Origin: an uncultured Oxalobacteraceae bacterium
Lineage (GTDB): Bacteria; Pseudomonadota; Gammaproteobacteria; Burkholderiales; Burkholderiaceae
Reading direction: 5' to 3'
Assembly (NCBI GenBank): GCA_946478765.1
Contig: CAMLDH010000030.1
Span: 1-19,948 of the forward strand
DNA: 19,948 nt
Notes under the pieces: generated by a model
The model's input: the letters and a program-made list of their open reading frames with translations, nothing else
What the model was told of the DNA's origin: nothing
Database searches by the model: none
Shown here: one piece after another, positions 1 through 7,449 of the stretch
How the letters are laid out: each line of letters opens with the position of its first letter
Position numbering within the stretch: the first letter of the stretch is position 1
Made by a program: the position numbers and the translations under genes

Positions 1-282
1 GTCTATAACGTGGCGCCCGACAAGATCGCGCGCATTCCGGCGGTGCGCCATATCGACGGCACGGCGCGCGTGCAAACCATCAATCGCGCGCAGCATCCGC
101 TGTACCACGAGGTCGTGCGCGCGTTCGGTCAACGCACCGGCGTGCCGGTGCTGATCAATACTTCCTTCAATACGCGCGGCGAACCGATCGTCTGTACCCC
201 GCGCGACGCGCTCGAATCGTATTGCACCACGCCGCTCGACGCGCTCGCGATCGGCAGCTTTCTGCTGGAAAAATCGGCATGA
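1..282 (+). CDS. Carbamoyltransferase, NodU/CmcH family (C-terminal fragment)
   Basis: The last 93 codons of an open frame that enters from the left edge. The visible part holds the strongly conserved C-terminal signature of NodU/CmcH carbamoyltransferases: PVLINTSFNTRGEPIVCTP followed by a DALESY...LDALAIGSFLL tail. Family members move a carbamoyl group from carbamoyl phosphate to a hydroxyl on a sugar or antibiotic; full proteins are usually about 550-600 residues, so most of this one lies outside the window. Its stop overlaps the next start (ATGA, 279-282), so it is probably translationally coupled to the glycosyltransferase. A role in decorating a surface glycan is inferred from the two following sugar genes. 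The fragment cannot show the substrate. Confidence 0.88.
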   Translation, partial: VYNVAPDKIARIPAVRHIDGTARVQTINRAQHPLYHEVVRAFGQRTGVPVLINTSFNTRGEPIVCTPRDALESYCTTPLDALAIGSFLLEKSA

Positions 283-1403
283 AGCGCACCATACCCCGCC
301 GCACCGCGCCCCGCCGGATCGCCCTATTGCGCGCATTGCAATTGGGCGACATGCTGTGCGTGGTGCCTGCATTGCGCGCATTGCGGGCCGCCGTGCCGCA
401 TGCCGAGATCACCTTGATCGGGCTGCCGTGGGCATCCGCTTTCGTGCAACGCTTCAGCGCGTATCTGGACCATCACATGGTGTTGCCCGGCATGCTCGGT
501 TTGCCGGAACAGGCGGCGGCCGCCGATGCGCTGCCATCCTTCATCGCCGCCGCGCAACAGCGGCGTTTCGATCTCGTGATCCAGTTGCATGGCAGCGGCA
601 TTCTGACCAATCAATTGGCGATGCAACTGGGCGCTGCGCATGTCGCGGGCTTTTATCTGCCGGGCCACGATTGTCCGGATGCGACGCGCTTTTTACCGTG
701 GGTGGCACAGGAGCATGAAGTGTTGCGCGCGCTGCGCCTGATGCGCTTTCTCGGGTTTGCGCCGCAAGGCGACGCACTCGAATTTCCGCTAACCGCTGCG
801 GATGATGCCGCATTGCAGCGCTGCGAGGCGATCCTGCCGCCGCCCGGCAGCTACGCGTGCATCCATCCCGGCGCACGCTTGCCGAGCCGGCGCTGGCCGC
901 CGCAACGTTTCGCCGAAGTGGCCGACACGCTGGCGCAGGCCGGCCTGCACATCGTCTTGACCGGCACCGCGCAGGAAGCGGCAGTGACGCAGTCCGTCAT
1001 TGCAGCAATGCGTGCGCCGGCCATCGACCTTACCGGCCAGACCGGGCTCGGTGCGTTTGCGGCGCTGATTGCCGGCGCGCGTCTCGTGGTGTGCAACGAC
1101 ACCGGTGCGTCGCACATGGCAGCGGCACTGGCGACGCCCAGCGTGGTGATTTGTTGCGGCGCCGATCCGCAACGCTGGGCGCCGCTCGATCATCGGCGTC
1201 ATCGCATGGTGTTTCACGATGTGTTTTGCCGGCCTTGCATGCACGTCACCTGTCCGATCGGACACCCGTGCGCGCTGGGCGTTGGCGTCGACACGGTGGT
1301 GCAGCAGGCGCGGCAAGTGCTGCTGGAAAATAAGCGCGTCGAAGGCGGCATCGTTGCGGCTCGGGAACCCGGCGCGGCGCGTGACGGCGTGTATTCGTCA
1401 TGA
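279..1403 (+). CDS. Glycosyltransferase family 9 (heptosyltransferase-like)
   Basis: A 374-residue protein of the ADP-heptose:LPS heptosyltransferase superfamily (GT9, GT-B fold). It starts at the ATG that overlaps the upstream stop; an earlier in-frame start at 222 would run deep into the carbamoyltransferase. The N-terminal half has the typical [20 protein letters not shown] opening. The C-terminal half has the donor-binding block [20 protein letters not shown] and the [15 protein letters not shown] motif, then the cysteine-rich [15 protein letters not shown] segment common in this family. It should transfer a heptose or related sugar onto a lipid-linked or surface glycan on the cytoplasmic face. 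The next gene overlaps by 4 nt. The exact donor is not visible, so no rfa/waa name is given. Confidence 0.88.
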   Translation: MKRTIPRRTAPRRIALLRALQLGDMLCVVPALRALRAAVPHAEITLIGLPWASAFVQRFSAYLDHHMVLPGMLGLPEQAAAADALPSFIAAAQQRRFDLVIQLHGSGILTNQLAMQLGAAHVAGFYLPGHDCPDATRFLPWVAQEHEVLRALRLMRFLGFAPQGDALEFPLTAADDAALQRCEAILPPPGSYACIHPGARLPSRRWPPQRFAEVADTLAQAGLHIVLTGTAQEAAVTQSVIAAMRAPAIDLTGQTGLGAFAALIAGARLVVCNDTGASHMAAALATPSVVICCGADPQRWAPLDHRRHRMVFHDVFCRPCMHVTCPIGHPCALGVGVDTVVQQARQVLLENKRVEGGIVAAREPGAARDGVYSS

Positions 1404-2419
1404 GAGAGACCCATTGCAAGCGCGTCCTGGTGACCGGCGGCGCCGGCTTTCTCGGTTCGCACCTGTGTGAATTTCTGCTGGCGCAAGGTCACGACGTGCT
1501 GTGCGTCGATAATTTCTACACCGGCAGCAAGCGCAATATCGCGCATCTGCTGGAGCATCCCTGCTTTGAATTGCTGCGCCACGATGTCACGTTTCCGTTG
1601 TATGTCGAGGTCGATGCAATCTACAACCTCGCCTGCCCGGCGTCGCCGGTGCACTACCAGAACGATCCGGTGCAAACCACCAAGACCAGCGTGCATGGCG
1701 CGATCAACATGCTGGGGCTGGCCAAGCGGGTCAAGGCGACCATCCTGCAGGCATCCACCAGCGAAGTGTATGGCGATCCGCTGTGTCATCCGCAAATCGA
1801 AGGCTATTGGGGCCATGTGAATCCGATCGGTTTGCGTTCCTGCTACGACGAAGGAAAGCGCTGTGCGGAAACCCTGTTCATGGATTACCGGCGCCAGCAC
1901 AAGCTGGCCGTGAAAATCGCGCGCATCTTCAATACCTACGGGCCGCGCATGCATCCGAACGACGGCCGTGTGGTGTCCAATTTCATCGTGCAGGCGTTGC
2001 AGCACCGGCCGCTGACGATCCATGGCGATGGCCGGCAAACCCGTTCGTTTTGCTATGTCGACGACATGATCGGCGGCTTCGATCGCTTGATGCGCAGCGC
2101 GGACGATTTTGCCGGACCGGTCAACTTGGGGAACCCGGCGCAATGCACGATACGCGAGCTGGCCGAAACAATCATTGCGATGACGCACTCGCGCTCGACC
2201 ATCGTGTTTCATCCGCTGCCCAGCGACGACCCGGTGCGGCGCTGCCCCGATATCACGCTGGCGCAAAGCCGCCTTGGCTGGCAGCCGACCATCGGCCTGC
2301 AAGAAGGATTGCAGCGCACGATCGATTATTTCAGGCAGCCGTCGCCGCTATCTGGCGGATTTCAAGCAGGCGAAACGGTCGCGTTCGATCGCCCGCCGGC
2401 ACCGCCGGTGCGCCCGTAA
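1400..2419 (+). CDS. NAD-dependent epimerase/decarboxylase, UDP-glucuronate decarboxylase (UXS) type
   Basis: A 339-residue extended short-chain dehydrogenase. The Rossmann NAD motif GGAGFLGS lies at residues 13-20; the catalytic set is T120/S121/E122, Y149 and K153 (in [11 protein letters not shown]). The stretches [23 protein letters not shown] and [20 protein letters not shown] are typical of UDP-glucuronate decarboxylase (UXS), which converts UDP-glucuronate to UDP-xylose through a 4-keto intermediate. The start overlaps the GT9 stop (ATGA, 1400-1403), so the three sugar genes read as one transcript. The protein probably supplies a nucleotide sugar to the glycan built by this cluster. A related 4,6-dehydratase or epimerase activity is a weaker alternative. 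The last ~25 residues are proline-rich and unlike the family core. Confidence 0.88.
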   Translation: MRETHCKRVLVTGGAGFLGSHLCEFLLAQGHDVLCVDNFYTGSKRNIAHLLEHPCFELLRHDVTFPLYVEVDAIYNLACPASPVHYQNDPVQTTKTSVHGAINMLGLAKRVKATILQASTSEVYGDPLCHPQIEGYWGHVNPIGLRSCYDEGKRCAETLFMDYRRQHKLAVKIARIFNTYGPRMHPNDGRVVSNFIVQALQHRPLTIHGDGRQTRSFCYVDDMIGGFDRLMRSADDFAGPVNLGNPAQCTIRELAETIIAMTHSRSTIVFHPLPSDDPVRRCPDITLAQSRLGWQPTIGLQEGLQRTIDYFRQPSPLSGGFQAGETVAFDRPPAPPVRP

Positions 2420-2575
2420 AACGTCTGTAAAACGCCTGTATAACTCGGGCATGTAGCTTGCATGACTTCGGCTCAACGCGCTTCGCATCCACACCGGCAC
2501 CGGTTGGCAGCAGTGTCGATGTCGAAGCCGCGACATTGCCGAGTCGGTAACTGCATGAAGAGAAGGAAGACAATC

Positions 2576-2842
2576 ATGGCGCATTCCACAGAACGGTTCC
2601 AGCGTCGCATCGCAACTTTCAAGCGGACTTTATTGCTATTCATGTTGTGCGCGTTTTCCTTGTCCGCATGTAATCGAACGGATACGCCGTCGCCGCCCGC
2701 AACACCGAAACCGCAGACCGGCGCGGGATACAAATTTTCAGAGGGATTGAAGAAAGCCATTTATTCCTATTCGGCCAAGCCGGACGCATCCTATCCGGTC
2801 AACCATCCTGTCACGCAACACCCTATCGAGCTGGAAACCTGA
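2576..2842 (+). CDS. Small putative lipoprotein
   Basis: An 88-residue product. The ATG at 2576 is preceded by a good ribosome site (AAGGAAG about 8 nt upstream); the frame stays open further upstream to 2462 but without a ribosome site. The N-terminus has basic residues, a hydrophobic stretch (TLLLFMLCAFSLS) and a lipobox LSAC ending at Cys32, as expected for signal peptidase II processing. The mature part is short, starts with a Pro/Thr-rich linker (RTDTPSPPATPKPQTG) and has no domain I recognise. It is probably a membrane-anchored periplasmic lipoprotein. It lies in its own interval, about 150 bp after the sugar cluster, and a palindromic repeat begins just after its stop. Confidence 0.6.
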   Translation: MAHSTERFQRRIATFKRTLLLFMLCAFSLSACNRTDTPSPPATPKPQTGAGYKFSEGLKKAIYSYSAKPDASYPVNHPVTQHPIELET

Positions 2843-2856
2843 TGCAGGAATGGATC

Positions 2857-2965
2857 GTAGGATGGGTAGAGCGCAGCGACCCTTGCAGGGCGCGCCTGCG
2901 CTTGCAAGCGCAGGCCGTTCCGCAGGCGTGCAGCATGCCGCACGAAACCCCTGCTGCACCCCATC
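2857..2965. repeat. REP-like palindromic intergenic repeat
   Basis: The block opens with GTAGGATGGGTAGAGCGCAGCG, a form I associate with scattered intergenic repeats in proteobacteria (2857-2878). It contains a perfect 20-bp palindrome CCTGCGCTTGCAAGCGCAGG (2895-2914) and a further small hairpin (CGTGC/GCACG). Its ends carry inverted GATGGG (2861-2866) and CCCATC (2960-2965). No open frame of note crosses it. It sits between the lipoprotein stop and the oxidoreductase start and may form strong RNA structure there. Copy number cannot be judged from one window. Confidence 0.5.
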
Positions 2966-2997
2966 GGCGTCATGGCTACCGTCGCTTGAAATAACCT

Positions 2998-4575
2998 ATG
3001 ACTACCACCAGTGACGAGCCGGATGTTGCGGCGCACGGATTGTCGCGGCTTTCGCTTTGGAGCGCGACGCAAGCGCCGCAGAGGTTTCCGGCCCTGAGTA
3101 CCGATTTGAGTGTGGACGTCGCGATCGTCGGCGCCGGCATCACGGGCATTACCGCGGCCGCGCACATTGCCGGCAGCGGGCGCACCGTGGCGGTGCTCGA
3201 AGCGCGGCGCGTCGGGCAGGGAACGACGGGGCACGCCACCGGCAACCTGTATGCGTTAGTCGATGAATACCTGCACACCCTGGCCAAAAAATGGGGCGAC
3301 GATCATGTGTCCGCCATTGTGCAATCACGTGTCCGCGCAATGAATGCGATCGAGCAAAATGTCGCGGCGTTTCATCTCGATTGCCAATTTTCACGGCAGC
3401 CGATGGCCTTGTATTCGACCACGGATGCGCTCAGTGAAAGTCACGACATCGAGGCCGAATACCATGCGGCGATCCGCGCCGGACTCGATGCGCGCATGAC
3501 GAACGATCTGCCTTTGCCTTTCATCGTCAAAAAAGCGATGGTGGTGCGCAACCAGGCGCAATTTCATCCGCTCCGCTATGTCCAGCAATTGGCGGCGGCG
3601 ATTCATTCGCAGCAATGCCGGATCCATGAAGAATCGGCAGTGGTGGACATCGACGAAAAAAACGGCGTGGTCAATACCGCCGCGCATACGGTGCGCGCCG
3701 ACCATATCATCCTGGCGACGCATACGCCCAAGGGGTTCAATCTCGTGCAGACCGAACTCGGGCCCTATCGCGAATACGCGGTCGCCGCGCAACTCCGAGA
3801 GCCGCAACTGCCGGGCGGAATTTTCTGGAGTACCGGACAAAAGCCGACCTCGACCAGGGCGGTCATGTTGGACGGAAAACCGTATCTGATGATGATAGGC
3901 GAAAAGCACAAGACCGGCCAAAACACCGATCCCGAGGCGGCCTACCGGACCCTGACCGAATTGCTGCGCGCGCGCTTCGCGGTGCAGTCGATCGATTATC
4001 AATGGTCGGCGCAACATTATCGCGCCGCGGATGGCCTGCCTTACATCGGCAGCAGCGCCGGTGCGTCGTCCCTGTATATCGCCACCGGCTTTGCGACCGA
4101 TGGCCTTACCTACGGCACCGTGGCCGGCAAGATCATTGCCGATGAAATCTGCGGCATCGACAATCCCTATGCCGCGCTCTATTCGCCGCGCCGCTTCACG
4201 CCGGTGAAGTCGGCCAAAAATTTCCTGAAAGAGAATTTGAATGTCGCCGGCCGTTACATCAGGGATTACGCCACGACCCCGGCATTGAAACATTTTTCGA
4301 ACGTCAAGCGGGGCGAGGGCGCCTTGGTCGATGTCGAAGGCGCCAAGCTTGCCGTATACCGCGACGACGCAGATCGATTGCATATTCTGTCGCCGGTATG
4401 CACGCACCTGAAATGCATTGTTCACTGGAACCGGGTGGAACGCAGTTGGGATTGTCCCTGCCACGGCAGTCGATTCAATTACGATGGCGCAGTGATCGAA
4501 GGGCCGGCATTGATGCCGCTGCGGCGTCACGATACGGCGGCGGAGGCAGACTCCGACGCAGTGTCGTCACCTTGA
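2998..4575 (+). CDS. FAD-dependent oxidoreductase with C-terminal Rieske [2Fe-2S] domain
   Basis: A 525-residue two-domain protein. The N-terminal DAO-type flavoprotein domain has the dinucleotide motif VAIVGAGITG (GAGITG at residues 45-50, with the acidic E68 closing the fold). A second conserved block, YIGSSAGASSLYIATGFATDGLTYGT, is typical of the C-terminal FAD-binding part. The last ~80 residues form a Rieske domain: ligands C468/H470 (CTH) and C486/H489 (CPCH), with C473 and C488 placed as the disulfide pair of high-potential Rieske proteins. Family members oxidise small amines or amino acids, but the substrate is unknown here. There is no signal peptide, so it is probably cytoplasmic. 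The phosphoribosyltransferase gene follows after 21 nt, likely as one transcript. No strong ribosome site precedes the ATG. Confidence 0.87.
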   Translation: MTTTSDEPDVAAHGLSRLSLWSATQAPQRFPALSTDLSVDVAIVGAGITGITAAAHIAGSGRTVAVLEARRVGQGTTGHATGNLYALVDEYLHTLAKKWGDDHVSAIVQSRVRAMNAIEQNVAAFHLDCQFSRQPMALYSTTDALSESHDIEAEYHAAIRAGLDARMTNDLPLPFIVKKAMVVRNQAQFHPLRYVQQLAAAIHSQQCRIHEESAVVDIDEKNGVVNTAAHTVRADHIILATHTPKGFNLVQTELGPYREYAVAAQLREPQLPGGIFWSTGQKPTSTRAVMLDGKPYLMMIGEKHKTGQNTDPEAAYRTLTELLRARFAVQSIDYQWSAQHYRAADGLPYIGSSAGASSLYIATGFATDGLTYGTVAGKIIADEICGIDNPYAALYSPRRFTPVKSAKNFLKENLNVAGRYIRDYATTPALKHFSNVKRGEGALVDVEGAKLAVYRDDADRLHILSPVCTHLKCIVHWNRVERSWDCPCHGSRFNYDGAVIEGPALMPLRRHDTAAEADSDAVSSP

Positions 4576-4596
4576 CCGGATAGGGGGAGCGAAACC

Positions 4597-5331
4597 ATGA
4601 GTACGACCGTAAAGCGATTCAAGAACAGGCAGCAGGCCGGTGAATTATTGGCAAAACGCCTGATCGCCTGCAAGCATCGATCCGATGTCGTGGTGTTGGC
4701 ATTGCCGCGCGGCGGCGTGCCGGTCGGATTTGCAGTGGCAACGACATTGGAAGTGCCGCTCGACATCATGCCGGTGCGTAAGCTCGGCGTGCCGGGGCGG
4801 GAAGAATTTGCGATGGGCGCCATTGCCAGCGGCGGCTTATGCGTGGTGAAAGCGGAAGTTGTCGAAATGTTCGATATACCGACCGACGTGATCGAGGCGA
4901 TTGCCAAGCGCGAACTGCATGAAATCGAGCGCCGCGAAAGGTTGTATCGGGCTGGCCAGCCCGCGTTGCCCTTGCATGGAAAGACCGTGATTCTGGTCGA
5001 TGACGGCGTGGCAACCGGCGCAACCATGCTGGCCGCGGTCAAGGCAACGCGACGGGAAAGTCCGGCCAGGGTGATCGTCGCGGCGCCCGTTGGGGTAGCG
5101 GCAAGCTGCGAGGAGTTGCGGCAGGAAGCGGACGAAGTCGTTTGCTTGCGCACGCCGGAGCCGTTTTATGCAGTCGGCTTGTGGTATGAAGATTTTGCGC
5201 AAATGACGGATGCGGAAGTGACGCAACTTTTGACGCAGGCCCGGCAATCGGAATTTACCGTCCATGATGGCGCGGATCGGACGGGTCAATCGGGAAAAGG
5301 AAATGCCGGGCATCACGGGCGGCATGCGTGA
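4597..5331 (+). CDS. PRPP-type phosphoribosyltransferase domain protein
   Basis: A 244-residue type I phosphoribosyltransferase-fold protein. The PRPP-binding loop VDDGVATGAT is at residues 134-143, and an N-terminal LALPRGGVPVG block (about 34-44) is characteristic of a group often found with, or fused to, alpha/beta-hydrolases in stress loci. The start is the ATG at 4597, after a purine-rich GGGGGAGCG ribosome site. The true substrate of this group is not established; it is not a clear match to known purine or pyrimidine salvage enzymes. The C-terminal ~25 residues are Gly/His-rich and look unstructured. The 21-nt gap after the Rieske oxidoreductase gene suggests co-transcription. Confidence 0.82.
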   Translation: MSTTVKRFKNRQQAGELLAKRLIACKHRSDVVVLALPRGGVPVGFAVATTLEVPLDIMPVRKLGVPGREEFAMGAIASGGLCVVKAEVVEMFDIPTDVIEAIAKRELHEIERRERLYRAGQPALPLHGKTVILVDDGVATGATMLAAVKATRRESPARVIVAAPVGVAASCEELRQEADEVVCLRTPEPFYAVGLWYEDFAQMTDAEVTQLLTQARQSEFTVHDGADRTGQSGKGNAGHHGRHA

Positions 5332-5455
5332 TCGTGCGATAGATGTCCTGTGTGTAGATTCTTCAGGAATCGGAAAAATTTTCAGTGACAATGAAAAACA
5401 CGCTACCTAATCAATCACGCAAAATTATTTGTGTCGTGAAAAATAGAAAGGAGTA

Positions 5456-5510
5456 GGGTGCGCTTGCGCACCATTGCGATCCACCGCAGCATTGGTGCGC
5501 AAGCGCACCC
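5456..5510. repeat. Long perfect hairpin, REP-like, possible terminator
   Basis: An 18-bp perfect inverted repeat, GGGTGCGCTTGCGCACCA (5456-5473) against its complement at 5493-5510, around a 19-nt loop. Each arm is itself nearly palindromic (GGTGCGC-TT-GCGCACC). Short AGAAAG/CTTTCT flanks extend the symmetry. It shares the GCGCTTGC core with the palindrome at 2895-2914. It lies about 125 bp downstream of the phosphoribosyltransferase and could end that transcript, though no long T-run follows. The rest of 5332-5623 holds no convincing gene. Confidence 0.55.
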
Positions 5511-5623
5511 TTTCTGGTTTCAATCGCCGGCTTGTCTCGCATTCGCCTTTATCGCATTTTCAAACGGGTGCTAACAATCGCAACGCGGCGTGCCAGCTAC
5601 AGCACGGCAAATATTGACCTCAT

Positions 5624-5651
5624 GGAACTTTCTCCGGCGAATTTCCACCTA
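5624..5651 (+). promoter_or_regulatory. hrp box (HrpL-type ECF sigma promoter), one mismatch
   Basis: GGAACT at 5624-5629, a 15-nt spacer, then CCACCTA at 5645-5651. The P. syringae/Erwinia hrp-box consensus is GGAACC-N15/16-CCACNNA; here only the sixth base of the -35 half differs. The box points at the orphan gene starting at 5722, giving a leader of about 65 nt, which is normal for effector genes of that regulon. No hrpL gene is in the window, so function depends on one elsewhere in the genome. Confidence 0.6.
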
Positions 5652-5721
5652 CCATACTGCTTGGCAGTAAATCTATATTACTAAAACAATATGCCGCTGC
5701 CACGACACCTATGCGCTCCTG

Positions 5722-6681
5722 ATGCAACAGACCTCGCACAGAGAGCATCATTTTTCGAAAAAAAATACCATGATGGACACTTCTATTACACACCTTTCGC
5801 CTTCTTTCACGCCCTCATTTCATCAGCCGATGCAGCTCGATCGCGTGGATGAGGCGGGACCAAGCAACAGCGCTTCGCCGTTACGCGAGCCAACATGTCA
5901 GGAAGAAAAAAACTACACGCAGACGAAATATCGTTCGATAGATGCATTCTTCAAGCACGAAGATTTCGGCACTTTCAAGAAACAGTACACGGACACGCTG
6001 AATAATATCGCTACCTTTGTGCGCACCAATGGCGACAAGATCAAGCCACCGCTGACGGAAGACACCAAGAAGTCAGTCGAAAACGATCTTCAGCTATTGA
6101 AGGACCGTTTGTTCAAAAACGATGGAAACGCTTTTCGCATCGATCCATCGATAGATCACAGACCGTTCATGTACGGAACGGCAAAAGAGATGTTCCATGT
6201 ATTCTCCCGCCTGTTGGAAAATGAGAGTCTTCCGCTGCAAAACCGCATCAATGCCACTGTTTTGTTTTCTCCCAGAGCAGGTGCTTGCCAAGCGGAAATA
6301 GGGGCGGATTTGCAAGACACGATTCGGAAATTGACAATATCCAATGCTGGCTTGAAAGGCGCTGCATATAAAGTGAAATTAATCATGATGGAGCAGTTGA
6401 TCGTTGAGTATGTCAAGAAAAATCATCCCGGAATCGGCCCATTCATGGAAATACATTACGTTGTTGCCTATCACAACGCCATGTCCAAAAGCATGGGAGT
6501 GCAGAATCGAAACGACTCGATTGCCGCTGACTTGCTGCTCAATGGGCGCATCACGCTGAATAACTTAAAACAATGCAGAGAATGCGTACTTAAAAAGCTG
6601 AAACCGATGAATGTGGCCGATGCGATGACCACTGACTATCTTGACCGAATCGAAAGCGCTGTCCTCCGAGAAGGGGATTGA
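5722..6681 (+). CDS. Unrecognised protein, candidate type III secreted effector
   Basis: A 319-residue protein I do not recognise. The first ~60 residues are polar, rich in Ser, Thr, Pro and Gln (for example LSPSFTPSFHQP and AGPSNSASPL), as in disordered secretion signals; the remainder is predicted mostly helical, with no membrane segment and no Sec signal. A possible core lies around INATVLFSPRAGACQAE to HPGIGPFMEIHYVVAYHNAM. The gene is visibly lower in GC than its neighbours, stands alone, and has a hrp box about 70 nt upstream. Together these suggest an acquired HrpL-controlled effector gene. The start is uncertain: 5722 has no ribosome site, and ATGs at 5770 and 5773 are equally possible. 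No catalytic motif was identified. An ordinary cytoplasmic orphan protein is the alternative. Confidence 0.7.
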   Translation: MQQTSHREHHFSKKNTMMDTSITHLSPSFTPSFHQPMQLDRVDEAGPSNSASPLREPTCQEEKNYTQTKYRSIDAFFKHEDFGTFKKQYTDTLNNIATFVRTNGDKIKPPLTEDTKKSVENDLQLLKDRLFKNDGNAFRIDPSIDHRPFMYGTAKEMFHVFSRLLENESLPLQNRINATVLFSPRAGACQAEIGADLQDTIRKLTISNAGLKGAAYKVKLIMMEQLIVEYVKKNHPGIGPFMEIHYVVAYHNAMSKSMGVQNRNDSIAADLLLNGRITLNNLKQCRECVLKKLKPMNVADAMTTDYLDRIESAVLREGD

Positions 6682-6723
6682 TCCCAACAATATTTCCTGT
6701 GACGAAAATTAGAGAGTGACGGA

Positions 6724-7449
6724 CTACCAGCCCGCCGCCGCGCGCAGTCCCTCAATCAACGCCGCCCGCACGCCCCGCCAATGCCGCGCCCCCGACAAAA
6801 CATGCTTCTGATTGATTTCCACCTCAATCCCGGCATAACGCTCCGCCCCAAATCGCCGCCGCAAATACACGGTCAACCCATCCGCCGTGCCGCGGTACGG
6901 ATAATTCAAGCGCGTTTTCAACCCGGACGTTTGCGCACGCAGCGCATTTTTCCAACATGCGCACAATGCGGATTCCGCCCGGCGCGCCGGATCATACAGC
7001 AAGCCGATGTCGGCATTGCGCACATTGCCGTCGAGTTCAGGCGTAAAGCTATGACTGGAAATGTGAATGACGCGCTGACCGGAGGCGAGCATCTGCGCAA
7101 TACACGATTCGACCTTGTCCCGATAACGCAGGTAATGCCGCTCCAGGATTTCCTGTCGTAATGCGGGCGGCGCATGGCGCGTGAATTCGGAGTAAAGACG
7201 CGGATGGGCGATGGAACGGTTAAGGTCGATCAACAGGCGGCTCGTGGTTGATGCGAAGAGCGGCGCATTCAGCGCACGCGCCAGTTCGCGCGCCAACGTC
7301 AAGGCGCCGGCGTCGAAGCCGCGGTGCGTGCACAGCACCTGCGCGGCACTCGCGAACAAAGGGCGATAGCGGGGCGGTATGCGATTGCCGCCATGCTCGC
7401 AGGTAACAACGAAATAGACCGCATCACGATGCAGCCTATTCACTGGCAT
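6724..7449 (-). CDS. N-formylglutamate amidohydrolase family protein
   Basis: A 241-residue protein of the N-formylglutamate deformylase/amidohydrolase family (zinc-dependent hydrolase). Family marks are VVTCEHGGNRIP near the N-terminus (E18, H19), the THRGFDAGALTLA block, SRLLIDLNRS, and the later ISSHSFTPELDG and IEVEINQ segments. The ATG at 7449 was chosen, with CAGGA upstream; a TTG at 7455 is also in frame. The start lies 14 nt inside the GCS2-like gene, so it is translationally coupled. The family hydrolyses N-formyl-glutamate in histidine breakdown, but no hut genes are here, and the cassette context points to another N-acyl-glutamate-like substrate (inference). It is the last gene of the minus-strand cassette. 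Confidence 0.87.
   Translation of the reverse strand: MPVNRLHRDAVYFVVTCEHGGNRIPPRYRPLFASAAQVLCTHRGFDAGALTLARELARALNAPLFASTTSRLLIDLNRSIAHPRLYSEFTRHAPPALRQEILERHYLRYRDKVESCIAQMLASGQRVIHISSHSFTPELDGNVRNADIGLLYDPARRAESALCACWKNALRAQTSGLKTRLNYPYRGTADGLTVYLRRRFGAERYAGIEVEINQKHVLSGARHWRGVRAALIEGLRAAAGW

Noticed and set aside
1..282. Nodulation gene nodU
   Set aside because: The family is shared by many carbamoyltransferases; no nod genes are seen and the context is glycan synthesis.
1214..2302. 362-codon minus-strand frame across GT9 and epimerase genes
   Set aside because: Spans two recognised genes on the other strand and has no motif; a coding shadow.
3391..4530. 379-codon minus-strand frame opposite the Rieske oxidoreductase
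   Set aside because: The plus-strand product has intact FAD and Rieske motifs; the antisense product is Arg/His-rich without recognisable features.
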